This document shows, in pieces, positions 24,899 to 33,353 of a DNA stretch of 64,000 nucleotides. The position numbers and the translations under genes are program-made. This DNA comes from Neotamlana nanhaiensis. GTDB lineage: Bacteria; Bacteroidota; Bacteroidia; Flavobacteriales; Flavobacteriaceae. The notes below the pieces were generated by a model. It worked only from the letters and a program-made list of their open reading frames with translations. It was not told the DNA's origin and did not search any database. Position 1 is the stretch's first letter, and each line of letters begins with the position of its first letter. The stretch spans positions 310,001 to 374,000 of the forward strand of contig NZ_JTDV01000010.1 of NCBI RefSeq assembly GCF_000943555.1, written 5' to 3'.

Positions 24899-26959
24899 AT
24901 GATTGTAAAAAGGCCACTTATCTATCTTTTAATTTTTCTTTTAAACTACACCTACGCCCAAAATATGAAAGAAGGCTTTAATTATTTAGAAACAGGTAAT
25001 TACCAAGATGCAGAGATCTATTTTAAAAACATTTTAAGTGACTATCCTACCAACAAAACAGCCCGATTATGTTATGGGCGTGCTATTGGATTAAATGGTA
25101 AAGCAAACGATGCAGAAATACTATTTAAAGCTTTATTAGAAGATTTTCCAAACGATTTTGAAGTAAAATTAAATTATGGCGAATCGCTTTTGTGGAACAA
25201 AAAATTCACACCAGCAAAGGCATATTTTAAGCAATTAATAACCGAAGACCCAAAAAGTTTCGCTGCGTTACTTAGTTATGCCAATACGCTATCTAATTTA
25301 AAAGAATACCCCGAAGCTTTAACGTACGTAAATAAGGCTTTAAACGTTTCTCCTGGAAATATAAATGCATTAACCTCAAAAAAATATATGTATTTGGGCT
25401 ACGCTTACCAAAAACAACAAGCACAACAATACCAAGAGGCCGAAGCCCTTTTACAAGAAAACCACAGACTTTTTAAAAATGATAAAGACACGCTAATAAA
25501 TTTGGCTAATTTGTATTTAATTGCAAACCAACTAGAAGATGCAGAAAACACATATAACACTTTAGCTCAAAAGGCAGAAAATATGTTGACTGCTTTAAAT
25601 GGATTAGCACTAGTTGCTCACCTAAATAATAAAGAAAAAAAGGCATTACAATTAAGCGAACAAGCCTTTTTAAGTTTAGGTGCAAATACTGATGCCAACA
25701 TGATAAAACCAACCACCGAACGCTACATTCAAGCTTTAATTTGGAATAAAAAATTTAAAACAGCGAGCCAACTTATTTCTAACTTAATAAAAAGTTCCCC
25801 AAACGAAAACTGGATACTTGCGCTACGAGCAACACTAAATATTTATAAAAGTGACTTTAAAAAAAGTGTTACCGATTACAATCAAATTTTACTTAACGAT
25901 AGCTCCTCTTTTGATGGCAACTTAGGAAAAGCGAACGCTTTAAAAGCCTTAGGATTTTACAAAAACGCTTATACCTCGGCAGAAAACACCTTGAAATTTT
26001 ACCATAAACAAAAAGATGCCACCAATTTTATAAACGATTTAAACACCAACTTTACGCCATTTGGGGAAACAAAAGCGTCATACTCTTTCGATAATGGCGA
26101 CAATAAAGCTTTTAATGTACAAACAGGTATTGAGTTTCCTACCTCAACAAAATTTAAATGGCTAGTAAACTATGCTCACCGCAATACCAGTAATAAAATA
26201 ACCAATAATGAGGCAACATCAAACACCCTTTTTGCTGGTTTTGCCTATCAAATTTTAAACAATATAACATTACATGCAAATGGAGGCATAACAGCTGCAA
26301 CTGCCAACGGAAACAACTTTACACAATTTGTTACAGATGTGTCGTTGCACCTAAAACCATTTAAACTACAAGTGCTAGACGTTGGTTACAAACGCGAAAT
26401 ACAAAGTTTTAATGCCGAATTAATTAATAGGGAAATTGTAATGAACAACCTTTACGCCAATTACAATTTAAGCACCAATTTTAACCTAGGCTGGTTTACC
26501 CAATACTTTTATACATGGCAAAATGACAATAACAACAGAAACCTTTTGTTTACCTCGTTATACTATAATATTTTAAGTAAACCTGCATTAAAAGCAGGAT
26601 TAAATTACCAATATATTACATTTAAAAACCAAGTACCCACCATTTATTTTAGTCCAGAAAAATTTAATGCCGGCGAAATATTTGTAAACCTAATTAAAAA
26701 CGAAATTATAACGAAACCCAACGAATGGTTTTACGAACTTACTGCTGCTACAGGCTTACAATTTATAAATAACGATAAAAGCCAAAGTACCTATCGTATA
26801 CAAGGTAAACTAGGTTATAAGTTTTCCAACCGTTGTTTAAGCAATATTTATGGTACCCGCAGTAATATTGCATCGGCTACTGCTGCTGGTTTTACGTACA
26901 CCGAAATTGGTGTTAGATTTAAATGGCTCTTGTTTAATAGTCCCGTTTTTAGGAAATAA
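24899..26959 (+). CDS. TPR protein with C-terminal outer-membrane beta-barrel (YaiO-like)
   Basis: A 686-residue exported protein. The signal peptide ends in NYTYAQ. Residues about 22-380 contain TPR repeats (EGFNYLETGNYQDAEIYFKNIL, ARLCYGRAIGLNGKANDAEILFKALL, ALLSYANTLSNLKEYPEALTYVNKAL). Residues about 385-686 show alternating aromatic beta-strands resembling the YaiO outer-membrane beta-barrel and end in a strand with terminal FRK. The TPR-plus-barrel plan parallels the exporters PgaA, BcsC and PelB, so it is the best candidate for the outer-membrane exit port of the polysaccharide. It is divergent from the STAS-flippase unit across a shared operator region. Confidence 0.82.
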   Translation: MIVKRPLIYLLIFLLNYTYAQNMKEGFNYLETGNYQDAEIYFKNILSDYPTNKTARLCYGRAIGLNGKANDAEILFKALLEDFPNDFEVKLNYGESLLWNKKFTPAKAYFKQLITEDPKSFAALLSYANTLSNLKEYPEALTYVNKALNVSPGNINALTSKKYMYLGYAYQKQQAQQYQEAEALLQENHRLFKNDKDTLINLANLYLIANQLEDAENTYNTLAQKAENMLTALNGLALVAHLNNKEKKALQLSEQAFLSLGANTDANMIKPTTERYIQALIWNKKFKTASQLISNLIKSSPNENWILALRATLNIYKSDFKKSVTDYNQILLNDSSSFDGNLGKANALKALGFYKNAYTSAENTLKFYHKQKDATNFINDLNTNFTPFGETKASYSFDNGDNKAFNVQTGIEFPTSTKFKWLVNYAHRNTSNKITNNEATSNTLFAGFAYQILNNITLHANGGITAATANGNNFTQFVTDVSLHLKPFKLQVLDVGYKREIQSFNAELINREIVMNNLYANYNLSTNFNLGWFTQYFYTWQNDNNNRNLLFTSLYYNILSKPALKAGLNYQYITFKNQVPTIYFSPEKFNAGEIFVNLIKNEIITKPNEWFYELTAATGLQFINNDKSQSTYRIQGKLGYKFSNRCLSNIYGTRSNIASATAAGFTYTEIGVRFKWLLFNSPVFRK

Positions 26960-26963
26960 AACG

Positions 26964-27470
26964 TTACTCCACTCTATTTAAGGTCATTTCAAAAAACTGT
27001 ATCCAAGTGCCATCACGATTGTATTCTCCTGTTTCTTGCCACTGTTCGTTTTCATTAATCCAAATTATATAACGCATATTTTTATTCGGATACCAGAATA
27101 GTTTTTCATTAATTAACTCCGCCTGAAACTCAGCATTTTGCCCACTTGGTAAATACGACCGAAACGAATAAGCTTCGGTTTCTTTATTATAAGATAAGAT
27201 AGCAAGTGCGTTATGTATAATACGGCCTTTCACCTTCCCTAAGCCTTCAATTAAAATTGCAGTAGAATCAAGCTTAAATTGAATATTTTCTATTTGGTTA
27301 AACTCAGATTTATTAGGACCTCGCATCATCCACCCATTTCCTTTCCAATTACCAACCATAAAACCTAATGCTTTAATTTTAGATTGGCTTATTAAATCGG
27401 TTTGCGATGACTGAGCTAGACTAGAATTCATTAAAATTAAAACAAGAAAAAAAGTTAAAGCAGCTTTCAT
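26964..27470 (-). CDS. Exported DUF1579-like beta-barrel protein
   Basis: A 168-residue protein with a signal peptide (KAALTFFLVLILMNSSLAQ) and a single all-beta domain starting FMVGNWKGNGWMM, the lipocalin-like opening typical of DUF1579 and heme-binding-like barrels (FxxGxWxGxGxx). Other strands are ALAILSYNKETEAYSFRSYL and WQETGEYNRDGTWIQFFEMTL. No function can be assigned. It converges with the TPR/barrel gene 4 bases away. It has its own -7 box and no operator of the cluster type, so it may be a bystander. Confidence 0.7.
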   Translation of the reverse strand: MKAALTFFLVLILMNSSLAQSSQTDLISQSKIKALGFMVGNWKGNGWMMRGPNKSEFNQIENIQFKLDSTAILIEGLGKVKGRIIHNALAILSYNKETEAYSFRSYLPSGQNAEFQAELINEKLFWYPNKNMRYIIWINENEQWQETGEYNRDGTWIQFFEMTLNRVE

Positions 27471-27503
27471 ATATGACTGATATTTAAAAGTTTACAGTTG
27501 ACT

Positions 27504-27511
27504 CAAATTTA
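27504..27511 (-). promoter_or_regulatory. -7 box of the DUF1579-like gene
   Basis: TAAATTTG on the minus strand, a full match to TAnnTTTG, 33 bases before the ATG at 27470. Confidence 0.38.
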
Positions 27512-27527
27512 AGGTTTTAAAATAAAA

Positions 27528-27560
27528 AAAAGGGCAAAAACATAATGTTTTCACCCTTTT
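27528..27560 (-). terminator. Terminator after the DUF4114 T9SS protein gene
   Basis: On the minus strand AAAAGGGTGAAAACAT pairs with ATGTTTTTGCCCTTTT (two wobble pairs) and is followed by a T-run. It begins 22 bases after the stop at 27582. Confidence 0.75.
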
Positions 27561-27581
27561 AAGTAAATAATCACTAAAAAA

Positions 27582-30008
27582 TCACTCCTTCATGAACGTA
27601 CCAGAGTAAACTCTTTTATTGCTATCAATCAATTTAAATTTATATAAACCTCTCGATAAATTCGGGGCGCTATATGTGATTGCTTTACCGTGTGTTAAAA
27701 TATGTTGTGTATCTACAGTTCTACCTAGCATATCGTAAACTTTTATATCAACAAATTGAGCATTGCTTTTAAGCTGTACTGTTGTTTTTGTGGTAAACGG
27801 ATTTGGGTAAGTATTTAAACCTTCAGCTTCTTCAACTTGAGTATTAGACAAACTTGCCTCGCTTGAAAATGCTAACTCGCTTATTGACAACGTAAATGGT
27901 TGCAGTGTTGAATAATTCCCTAAAACCGAAAACACTATGGTTTTTATATTAGTTATATCTGCTGAGTTACCATTTGCATCCTTAAAATCTGAAAAATTAA
28001 TGACGTGCATAGTTTCGGTACTATTAGCTGGTAATGTGTAACGCAATCTATTATTCCAATCGGTTAATTCTTCAGGCATTAATACAATTTCTACTGGTTG
28101 CGAATTAAAAATTTCGAATTGAACACTTGTAAACTCTGAAACATTTAAGGTTTGATCGCCTGGTAAAATATGTCGGAATAAATTAACATTATCTCTAACA
28201 CTTCCAGAAACCATTGGTTGTCTGTTAACCTCATAAACATTATCGCTATAATTTGAAGCTTCATTATCTACTAAAAAAGTATTTATATTGGCGGCTTCAT
28301 CTAGATAATCTAACCCCCAAGGACCATCAGCTAAATACAAGGCATCTTTTTGGGCAGATGTATTCGTAGCTAACGAGAAGCCTATATCAAAAAGAACACC
28401 TGTATCAACACTTATTACTTCGTTATAAGCACCACTTAATGCTATATTTTGTTGGATATTAGAATGATTAGACACTTCTGTTTCGGCTACGTTTCCGTTA
28501 AATATAAGGCTGGTAGTTGCGGTTTTATTAATAATATTTAAATGAATTTTTCCGTTTGAATAGTAGCCAGATTTAACAAAAACCGACGGTATTTTATCTT
28601 CAACTAAAGTACTTGTTAAGGCCTTTTCGCTTGTAAACGTATCAATAATATGATTTGCTATTGCAAACACCTGCGAGAACGAACTACCCCATATTTGAAA
28701 ATTATTATAATCGCCTTCTGGGTATTGATCAATATTCCAAAAACTAAATAACTTATTGCTTTCTGCCTCTAACTTTACCGAAAAACTTAAGGTGTATTCT
28801 GTTTCTCCTGTTGCTCGTTTAATTTCTGAATTAATAACGTTATGGCCTCGTACTGTTACGGTTCTAATATCTTCTAAACTCGAACTATTTAATCGGTCGC
28901 AAATTGCTTTAGAGTGGTCGTAAACACCCCCAACTGTTTTAGTAGCTAAAACCGCAGAAACCCTATTTGAATCTTGATATAAATCTACCGAAAAAACTTC
29001 TTGAGCATTAGTAATACCTAACAAATCATCGGGACTAGAAACATATGCCGTTTCATTGCCATACATTCCTGTTTCTGGCAAATATTTTTCTAAAGAGTTT
29101 GTTCCAGAATTTTTGCCAGATTTCCCTTTAGCATAAGTTTTTTGTAAGATTTTTTTATCGGCAACCTTTCCCATAATTTTACGCTTAAAGTTACGCTTTG
29201 CAATTTTACTCGCTAGGTTACCATTACTTTCTAAACCGCCTAAATTAGCCGAAGTTATTGTGGTAGACTCTGGGACAACTTCTGGTAAATTTGTTGTTTT
29301 TATAGCGTCGTAAGGGTTTGCAGTTACATAAAAAATAGCATCATTAAAATCGTTATCGCATGAACTATAATCGCGACGAATATCTTCAAAACCTAAAATA
29401 ACACGGTCGTTTTCAGGATCGGCTAATAATACATTATGGTGTCTTAAATGCTCGTCGGCTTCAGGGTTAAATTCTGTATTTGAATACAACTGCCAATGTC
29501 CCCAAGTAACCAAAGACCCGTTCCACGCATTAGCTAAAAGTACCCAACCAATTACAGTATCTGGTTGAAATGTACCTATTTTAACCTTATTACCAGGTTG
29601 TAGTCCGCCACCGCTTCCAACGGCAGAAACATTAGGAAAAATTATGGTTATATCTTGGTCGGTTGGCATTACCGGATTGGGATCGTTAATATTGTAAGTA
29701 TAAAACCCTAAAACATTGCGGTAGCCGGCACCTTCATCAACAAAAGTAACCCAAACATCGGCAGGTTTTTCAATTACAATATCGGTATCGTAACCCGAAG
29801 AAATATAATGTGGATTGTAGTCTGGAACCGGATAGCCTTCTGGAAGCGAATTACTTACCATTTGCATGGTAGCATCGTCAATGACATCCGAAGTCGGTTC
29901 TAAATACAGTGGCGTTCCATCATAAGTGTAGTCTCCTAAATAGTTAAAGTTTTGAGCAAAACTAAATACCGAGACAATTAAAATTAAAAGTTGTAGTATT
30001 TTTTTCAT
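27582..30008 (-). CDS. T9SS-secreted DUF4114 protein with type A C-terminal sorting domain
   Basis: An 808-residue secreted protein. The signal peptide is KKILQLLILIVSVFSFAQ. Residues about 80-230 form a DUF4114-type domain with RVILGFEDIRRDYSSCDNDFNDAIFYV, an Asp-rich probable calcium site. A long beta-rich middle (about 330-720) follows. The last 80 residues are a Por secretion (type A) C-terminal domain: NTYPNPFTTKTTVQLKS, VYDMLGRTV, LSRGLYKFKL, GTFMKE. It is thus exported by the T9SS (gldKLMN lies in this window) and attached to or released from the surface. The operator upstream suggests a matrix or adhesin role linked to the polysaccharide. It directly follows the sensory operon on the same strand. 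Confidence 0.88.
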   Translation of the reverse strand: MKKILQLLILIVSVFSFAQNFNYLGDYTYDGTPLYLEPTSDVIDDATMQMVSNSLPEGYPVPDYNPHYISSGYDTDIVIEKPADVWVTFVDEGAGYRNVLGFYTYNINDPNPVMPTDQDITIIFPNVSAVGSGGGLQPGNKVKIGTFQPDTVIGWVLLANAWNGSLVTWGHWQLYSNTEFNPEADEHLRHHNVLLADPENDRVILGFEDIRRDYSSCDNDFNDAIFYVTANPYDAIKTTNLPEVVPESTTITSANLGGLESNGNLASKIAKRNFKRKIMGKVADKKILQKTYAKGKSGKNSGTNSLEKYLPETGMYGNETAYVSSPDDLLGITNAQEVFSVDLYQDSNRVSAVLATKTVGGVYDHSKAICDRLNSSSLEDIRTVTVRGHNVINSEIKRATGETEYTLSFSVKLEAESNKLFSFWNIDQYPEGDYNNFQIWGSSFSQVFAIANHIIDTFTSEKALTSTLVEDKIPSVFVKSGYYSNGKIHLNIINKTATTSLIFNGNVAETEVSNHSNIQQNIALSGAYNEVISVDTGVLFDIGFSLATNTSAQKDALYLADGPWGLDYLDEAANINTFLVDNEASNYSDNVYEVNRQPMVSGSVRDNVNLFRHILPGDQTLNVSEFTSVQFEIFNSQPVEIVLMPEELTDWNNRLRYTLPANSTETMHVINFSDFKDANGNSADITNIKTIVFSVLGNYSTLQPFTLSISELAFSSEASLSNTQVEEAEGLNTYPNPFTTKTTVQLKSNAQFVDIKVYDMLGRTVDTQHILTHGKAITYSAPNLSRGLYKFKLIDSNKRVYSGTFMKE

Positions 30009-30028
30009 GATATATAGATTTGTTGAAA

Positions 30029-30100
30029 CAAACTTATATCAATACATACAGTATTTTTTTAATTTTCGACTGACAAAACATTAAGTGTAGACGAATGGTA
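30029..30100 (-). promoter_or_regulatory. LytTR-type operator and -7 box upstream of the DUF4114 protein gene
   Basis: The exact 16-bp word GTGTAGACGAATGGTA is at 30085-30100. On the minus strand, 51 bases downstream of its TAGAC, is TAAGTTTG (30036-30029), a full match to TAnnTTTG, 20 bases before the ATG at 30008. A clear second half-site at 21 bases is not seen here; TCGAC at 30066 is a weak candidate. The site lies just past the stop of the LytTR gene. Confidence 0.75.
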
Positions 30101-30118
30101 AAAACAACGGGATGAGCG

Positions 30119-30835
30119 TTATAGCAAATTTAAACGTTTCATTAACTCAGGGCGGTTAGATCGGCTTACAGGTATTACATCCTTTTTAATTAAAACACTA
30201 TTATCCTCTATATCAACAATTTTTTTAATGTTAATAATAAAAGACCTATGCACTTTTAAAAACACATCGTTTGGTAGTTTTTCTTCAATTTTTTTTAAAG
30301 TTGAATGTACCGTGTAGTTTTTATCTTCGGTTTTTAGCTGAATATAATCGCCTCTAGCTTCAACCATATAAATACTTGGAATATCAATTTTTATTAAACG
30401 TCTATCTATATTTATATACAAATCATTATCCGATGATGCTTCTACCTCTTCGGTTGAAGTAACGGTTTGGGTTGAAGTAGGACTTGAAAGTGATTGAGCC
30501 TTTTGAATACCTTTTAAAAAGCGTTCTTGAGAAATGGGTTTTACCAAATAATCAACAATACAATTGTACTCAAACGCTTGAATTGCAAATTTAGGATCGG
30601 AGGTTGTTAAGATTATTTTAGGAGGTTTTTTTATGGTATCAATAAAATCGAACCCCGTAAAATCTGGCATATGTATATCTAAAAATATTAAATCGACTTG
30701 ATTTTGATTTAAATATTTTATTGCCTGAATTGCATTAGGAAACTCTTCTAAAACGTTTAGAGACGAGACGGTTGAACATAATTGACCAATGATTGCGCGA
30801 GCAGTAGCTTCATCATCAATAATAATACAATTCAT
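30119..30835 (-). CDS. LytTR-family DNA-binding response regulator
   Basis: A 238-residue regulator. The receiver domain (1-120) has IIDDE, phospho-acceptor Asp in LIFLDIHMPDFTG, Thr in ILTTSD and Lys in YLVKPIS. After a Ser/Thr-rich linker, the LytTR domain (about 140-238) has the family pattern: IYMVEARGDYIQLKT, TLKKIEEKLP, FLKVHRSFIIN and VIPVSRSNRPELMKRL. LytTR domains bind tandem 9-10-bp half-sites about 21 bp apart. It is the last gene of the seven-gene sensory operon and the only LytTR protein in the window, so it is the natural candidate for binding the ACCATTCGTC operators, including the one before its own operon. Confidence 0.93.
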   Translation of the reverse strand: MNCIIIDDEATARAIIGQLCSTVSSLNVLEEFPNAIQAIKYLNQNQVDLIFLDIHMPDFTGFDFIDTIKKPPKIILTTSDPKFAIQAFEYNCIVDYLVKPISQERFLKGIQKAQSLSSPTSTQTVTSTEEVEASSDNDLYINIDRRLIKIDIPSIYMVEARGDYIQLKTEDKNYTVHSTLKKIEEKLPNDVFLKVHRSFIINIKKIVDIEDNSVLIKKDVIPVSRSNRPELMKRLNLL

Positions 30836-30844
30836 AAAGGTTAG

Positions 30845-31162
30845 TTATAGTTGATCTAAATACTTTGTTATATTTTGTAAAATAGCTTCAAACTCGTTTT
30901 TAAGCTCGGTTTTGCCTTCAATTAAGTTTTCTTCGTAAGCCACAGCTACAGTATAACTTTTTTCTAGCCCTAAAATACTAATTTTATGCTTAAGTTTGTG
31001 TACATTTTCGGCGGTTTCTTTATGTTTTTTCGCGGCCAAGTTGTTATAATACACTTTCTTTTCTTCTGGAAACTCTATTTTAATGATATCAATTAGCTTT
31101 TGTTCGAAGACTTTATCACCTCCAGACATGTTTTCTATATACGACAAATTTGGTTGTTCCAT
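30845..31162 (-). CDS. Hpt (histidine phosphotransfer) domain protein
   Basis: A 105-residue all-helical protein consisting of one Hpt domain. The phospho-accepting histidine lies in ENVHKLKHKISILGLEK, at HKLKHKISILG; the first His of that segment (about residue 55) fits the usual HxLKG-like motif. Free Hpt proteins shuttle phosphate between receiver domains in split phosphorelays. It lies 9 bases upstream of the LytTR gene and 4 bases downstream of the second histidine kinase gene, which places it in the middle of the relay. It is comparable in role to HptB, which acts with the NosP-linked kinase NahK in Pseudomonas. Confidence 0.87.
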   Translation of the reverse strand: MEQPNLSYIENMSGGDKVFEQKLIDIIKIEFPEEKKVYYNNLAAKKHKETAENVHKLKHKISILGLEKSYTVAVAYEENLIEGKTELKNEFEAILQNITKYLDQL

Positions 31163-31166
31163 AGTG

Positions 31167-32216
31167 TTATTTTTTTATGGTAAAATAAAATGTTGTACCC
31201 TTTCCTACCTCAGATTTTAACCAAATCTCTCCGCCATACATGGTTACAATTTTTTTGGCAATAGATAGTCCCATACCTATAGTACCAACTTTAATTTCGA
31301 GTTTTTGAAAGGTTTTAAATATTTTATCGAAATACTTCTCTTCGATACCTTTACCATTATCTTTTACAAAAAATTCCCAATGGCTTTCATGTTCTGTATA
31401 TCCTATTTCAACTTTACCTTGTTTTTTATCATTAAAGTTAATGGCGTTGGTAATTAGGTTTCTAAAAACTTGCTGTAATCTATATTTCTCGCCCTTAATT
31501 AAAGGCAATTGTTGCAATTTAACAACCGATATATTATCTGGTATTTCAAGTCTACCTAAAACTTCGTTTACAGCATAATCTACATCTACATTATAAATAC
31601 CTTCTTGAGCTCTACCAATGGTTGAATATTCTAAAATACCATTAATTAAAAGCTCCATTTTTTCAACATGATTTCTAATTTGATAAATAGTTTGTTTATC
31701 GCTTTCGTTAAACACATCTTTATTATCATCATACAGCCATAAAGTTAAGGTATCGATACTTCGCAATGGCGATTTTAAATCGTGCGATATCATGTGGGCA
31801 TAATCGCTTAATTCTTGGTTTTGATACGATAATTCTTCGAGCAATTTTTCGCTTTTCTGATTAATTTCAACAATTTTTTGCGCTTGGTCTTCAATAAAAT
31901 TAGCGAGGTTTTCAACATCAAAACTGCCAACATCTTTATTTTTTTGGGTTGAAGATTGGTCTATATTTAATGTTTCAACAATGTTTTTTAGCTTATTTAT
32001 TACCTTTTTTTGTGCCTCGGCCTCTTCCTGAAGTTTTTGATTTGCAGTAAACAATTCTTCCGAACTTATTTTCATAGCGCGTTGTACCATAACAAATTGC
32101 TCGTCGAAATTATTGTATGAATTATTAACGGCTTCCATAAAAGCCTTAACTTCCTTATTTTCTAAAAGGTCGTCGTTTAAATATTTACGTATTTGTCTTT
32201 TTAATAACGAATTCAT
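31167..32216 (-). CDS. Cytosolic histidine kinase, NahK-like (FIST/NosP partner)
   Basis: A 349-residue kinase with no membrane segment. The N-terminus reads LLKRQIRKYLND, FMEAVNNSYNNFDEQF, MKISSEELFTANQKLQEE, the layout I recall from kinases encoded beside FIST/NosP genes. A coiled coil (about 50-130) leads to HisKA with the phospho-histidine in MISHDLKSPLRS (about 143), then the ATPase domain with FRNLITNAINF, VKDNGKGIEEKY and GTIGMGLSIAKKIV. Its start overlaps the stop of the FIST gene by one base, so the two are likely co-translated partners. Without a receiver domain it must pass phosphate to a separate regulator. Confidence 0.88.
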   Translation of the reverse strand: MNSLLKRQIRKYLNDDLLENKEVKAFMEAVNNSYNNFDEQFVMVQRAMKISSEELFTANQKLQEEAEAQKKVINKLKNIVETLNIDQSSTQKNKDVGSFDVENLANFIEDQAQKIVEINQKSEKLLEELSYQNQELSDYAHMISHDLKSPLRSIDTLTLWLYDDNKDVFNESDKQTIYQIRNHVEKMELLINGILEYSTIGRAQEGIYNVDVDYAVNEVLGRLEIPDNISVVKLQQLPLIKGEKYRLQQVFRNLITNAINFNDKKQGKVEIGYTEHESHWEFFVKDNGKGIEEKYFDKIFKTFQKLEIKVGTIGMGLSIAKKIVTMYGGEIWLKSEVGKGTTFYFTIKK

Positions 32217-33349
32217 TATTCACTTAATAATGTTACAGTCATGGTTTGATTGTGTAACTGACAATTATTTTCGCCGTTGAAGGGCGCTATTTCACCATAG
32301 GAATAAAACCCAGAAACCACTGTGTTTTCACCAACTACTGATATTACTTCTTCAACTTCTTCTTCTACACGTTGATCTAAAACCAGTTTTCTACCAATAC
32401 AACTTACTAAAAAAGCTATTTCGGGGTCTTTTTTTCGGTTTAAAATGGCTTGTCTTGCGGCTTGTTCGGATGCATTTGCAATATTATCTACATTCGTCAT
32501 CATAAGTTGTACCTTAGAATTTTCGGGAATATCGCCTGCAAAAATCATAGAATGGTCGTCTTCGTTTATGTTAAGAATTGTTCTTACAATAGAGTGGTCT
32601 TCATTTTCAATTTTCACATTCATAGGATACAGTAAAGCTGCTCCTGGTAAGTCTTTCGATTTTTCTCCTAAATATTTTTTATACAAATCTAAAGCTGGTA
32701 AATTATCGAGTTCGTAAAGCACATTACCTTTCGATTTTGTTACAATACGCTCTGGCCCAAAGGGTGTCCATCCGCCATAAATTGAAAATGAGACTTCTAA
32801 ACTATCGCCATAAAACCCAACAGCTACAATTTCGCCTTCCTTAGGGTTTTCGTTATATGATGCTAACGTTTTTTCGAACCTTGCAGCATCGCCACATAAG
32901 CCACCCGTAATTAAAACATTGTTGTTTACGGCAGCGTTCATCCCTTTTGTTAATTGGCTACCGTTAACAAAACTACCTTCGCTTACTATAAAAACAAATT
33001 TTAAATTTTCTTTATTAAACTGATTTATGATATCGTTACCTGTTTTATAACTATCTTCTGTTAATGCCGATACATTACTAGTTTTTATTTCGAATGTACT
33101 TTTTTCAAACTCCATTGCGGTAATGGTAATTGAATCATCATCAACCGATTGTGATGTTATATCGCCACTGGTAGATGCAAAAATTATATGTGCATTTGGA
33201 AATAATGCACTTACTTCGCTATAAATATTATCTTGTTCTAATAAAAAACGATTACCAAAAACCAAAACTAACGGATTGTTTAAGCTCTGGTTTTCACTTA
33301 AATATTCCCAGTCGCTATTTTTTTGTTTTTTTAGTTGAACTATTTTCAT
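32216..33349 (-). CDS. FIST-domain sensor protein (NosP-like)
   Basis: A 377-residue soluble protein with a FIST N-domain (about 20-210: HIIFASTSGDI, FVFIVSEGSFVNGSQLTKGMN, ITGGLCGDAARF, VAVGFYGDSLEVSFSIYGGWTPFGPE) and a FIST C-domain (about 220-375: NVLYELDNLPALDLYKKYLG, and FYSYGEIAPFNGENNCQLHNQTMTVTLL). FIST was defined as a small-ligand sensing domain; several members (NosP) bind haem and sense NO, controlling a co-encoded kinase and biofilm. Haem binding cannot be read directly from the sequence. Its 3' end overlaps the NahK-like kinase by one base, and an H-NOX gene lies two genes upstream. Confidence 0.9.
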   Translation of the reverse strand: MKIVQLKKQKNSDWEYLSENQSLNNPLVLVFGNRFLLEQDNIYSEVSALFPNAHIIFASTSGDITSQSVDDDSITITAMEFEKSTFEIKTSNVSALTEDSYKTGNDIINQFNKENLKFVFIVSEGSFVNGSQLTKGMNAAVNNNVLITGGLCGDAARFEKTLASYNENPKEGEIVAVGFYGDSLEVSFSIYGGWTPFGPERIVTKSKGNVLYELDNLPALDLYKKYLGEKSKDLPGAALLYPMNVKIENEDHSIVRTILNINEDDHSMIFAGDIPENSKVQLMMTNVDNIANASEQAARQAILNRKKDPEIAFLVSCIGRKLVLDQRVEEEVEEVISVVGENTVVSGFYSYGEIAPFNGENNCQLHNQTMTVTLLSE

Positions 33350-33353
33350 GGGT

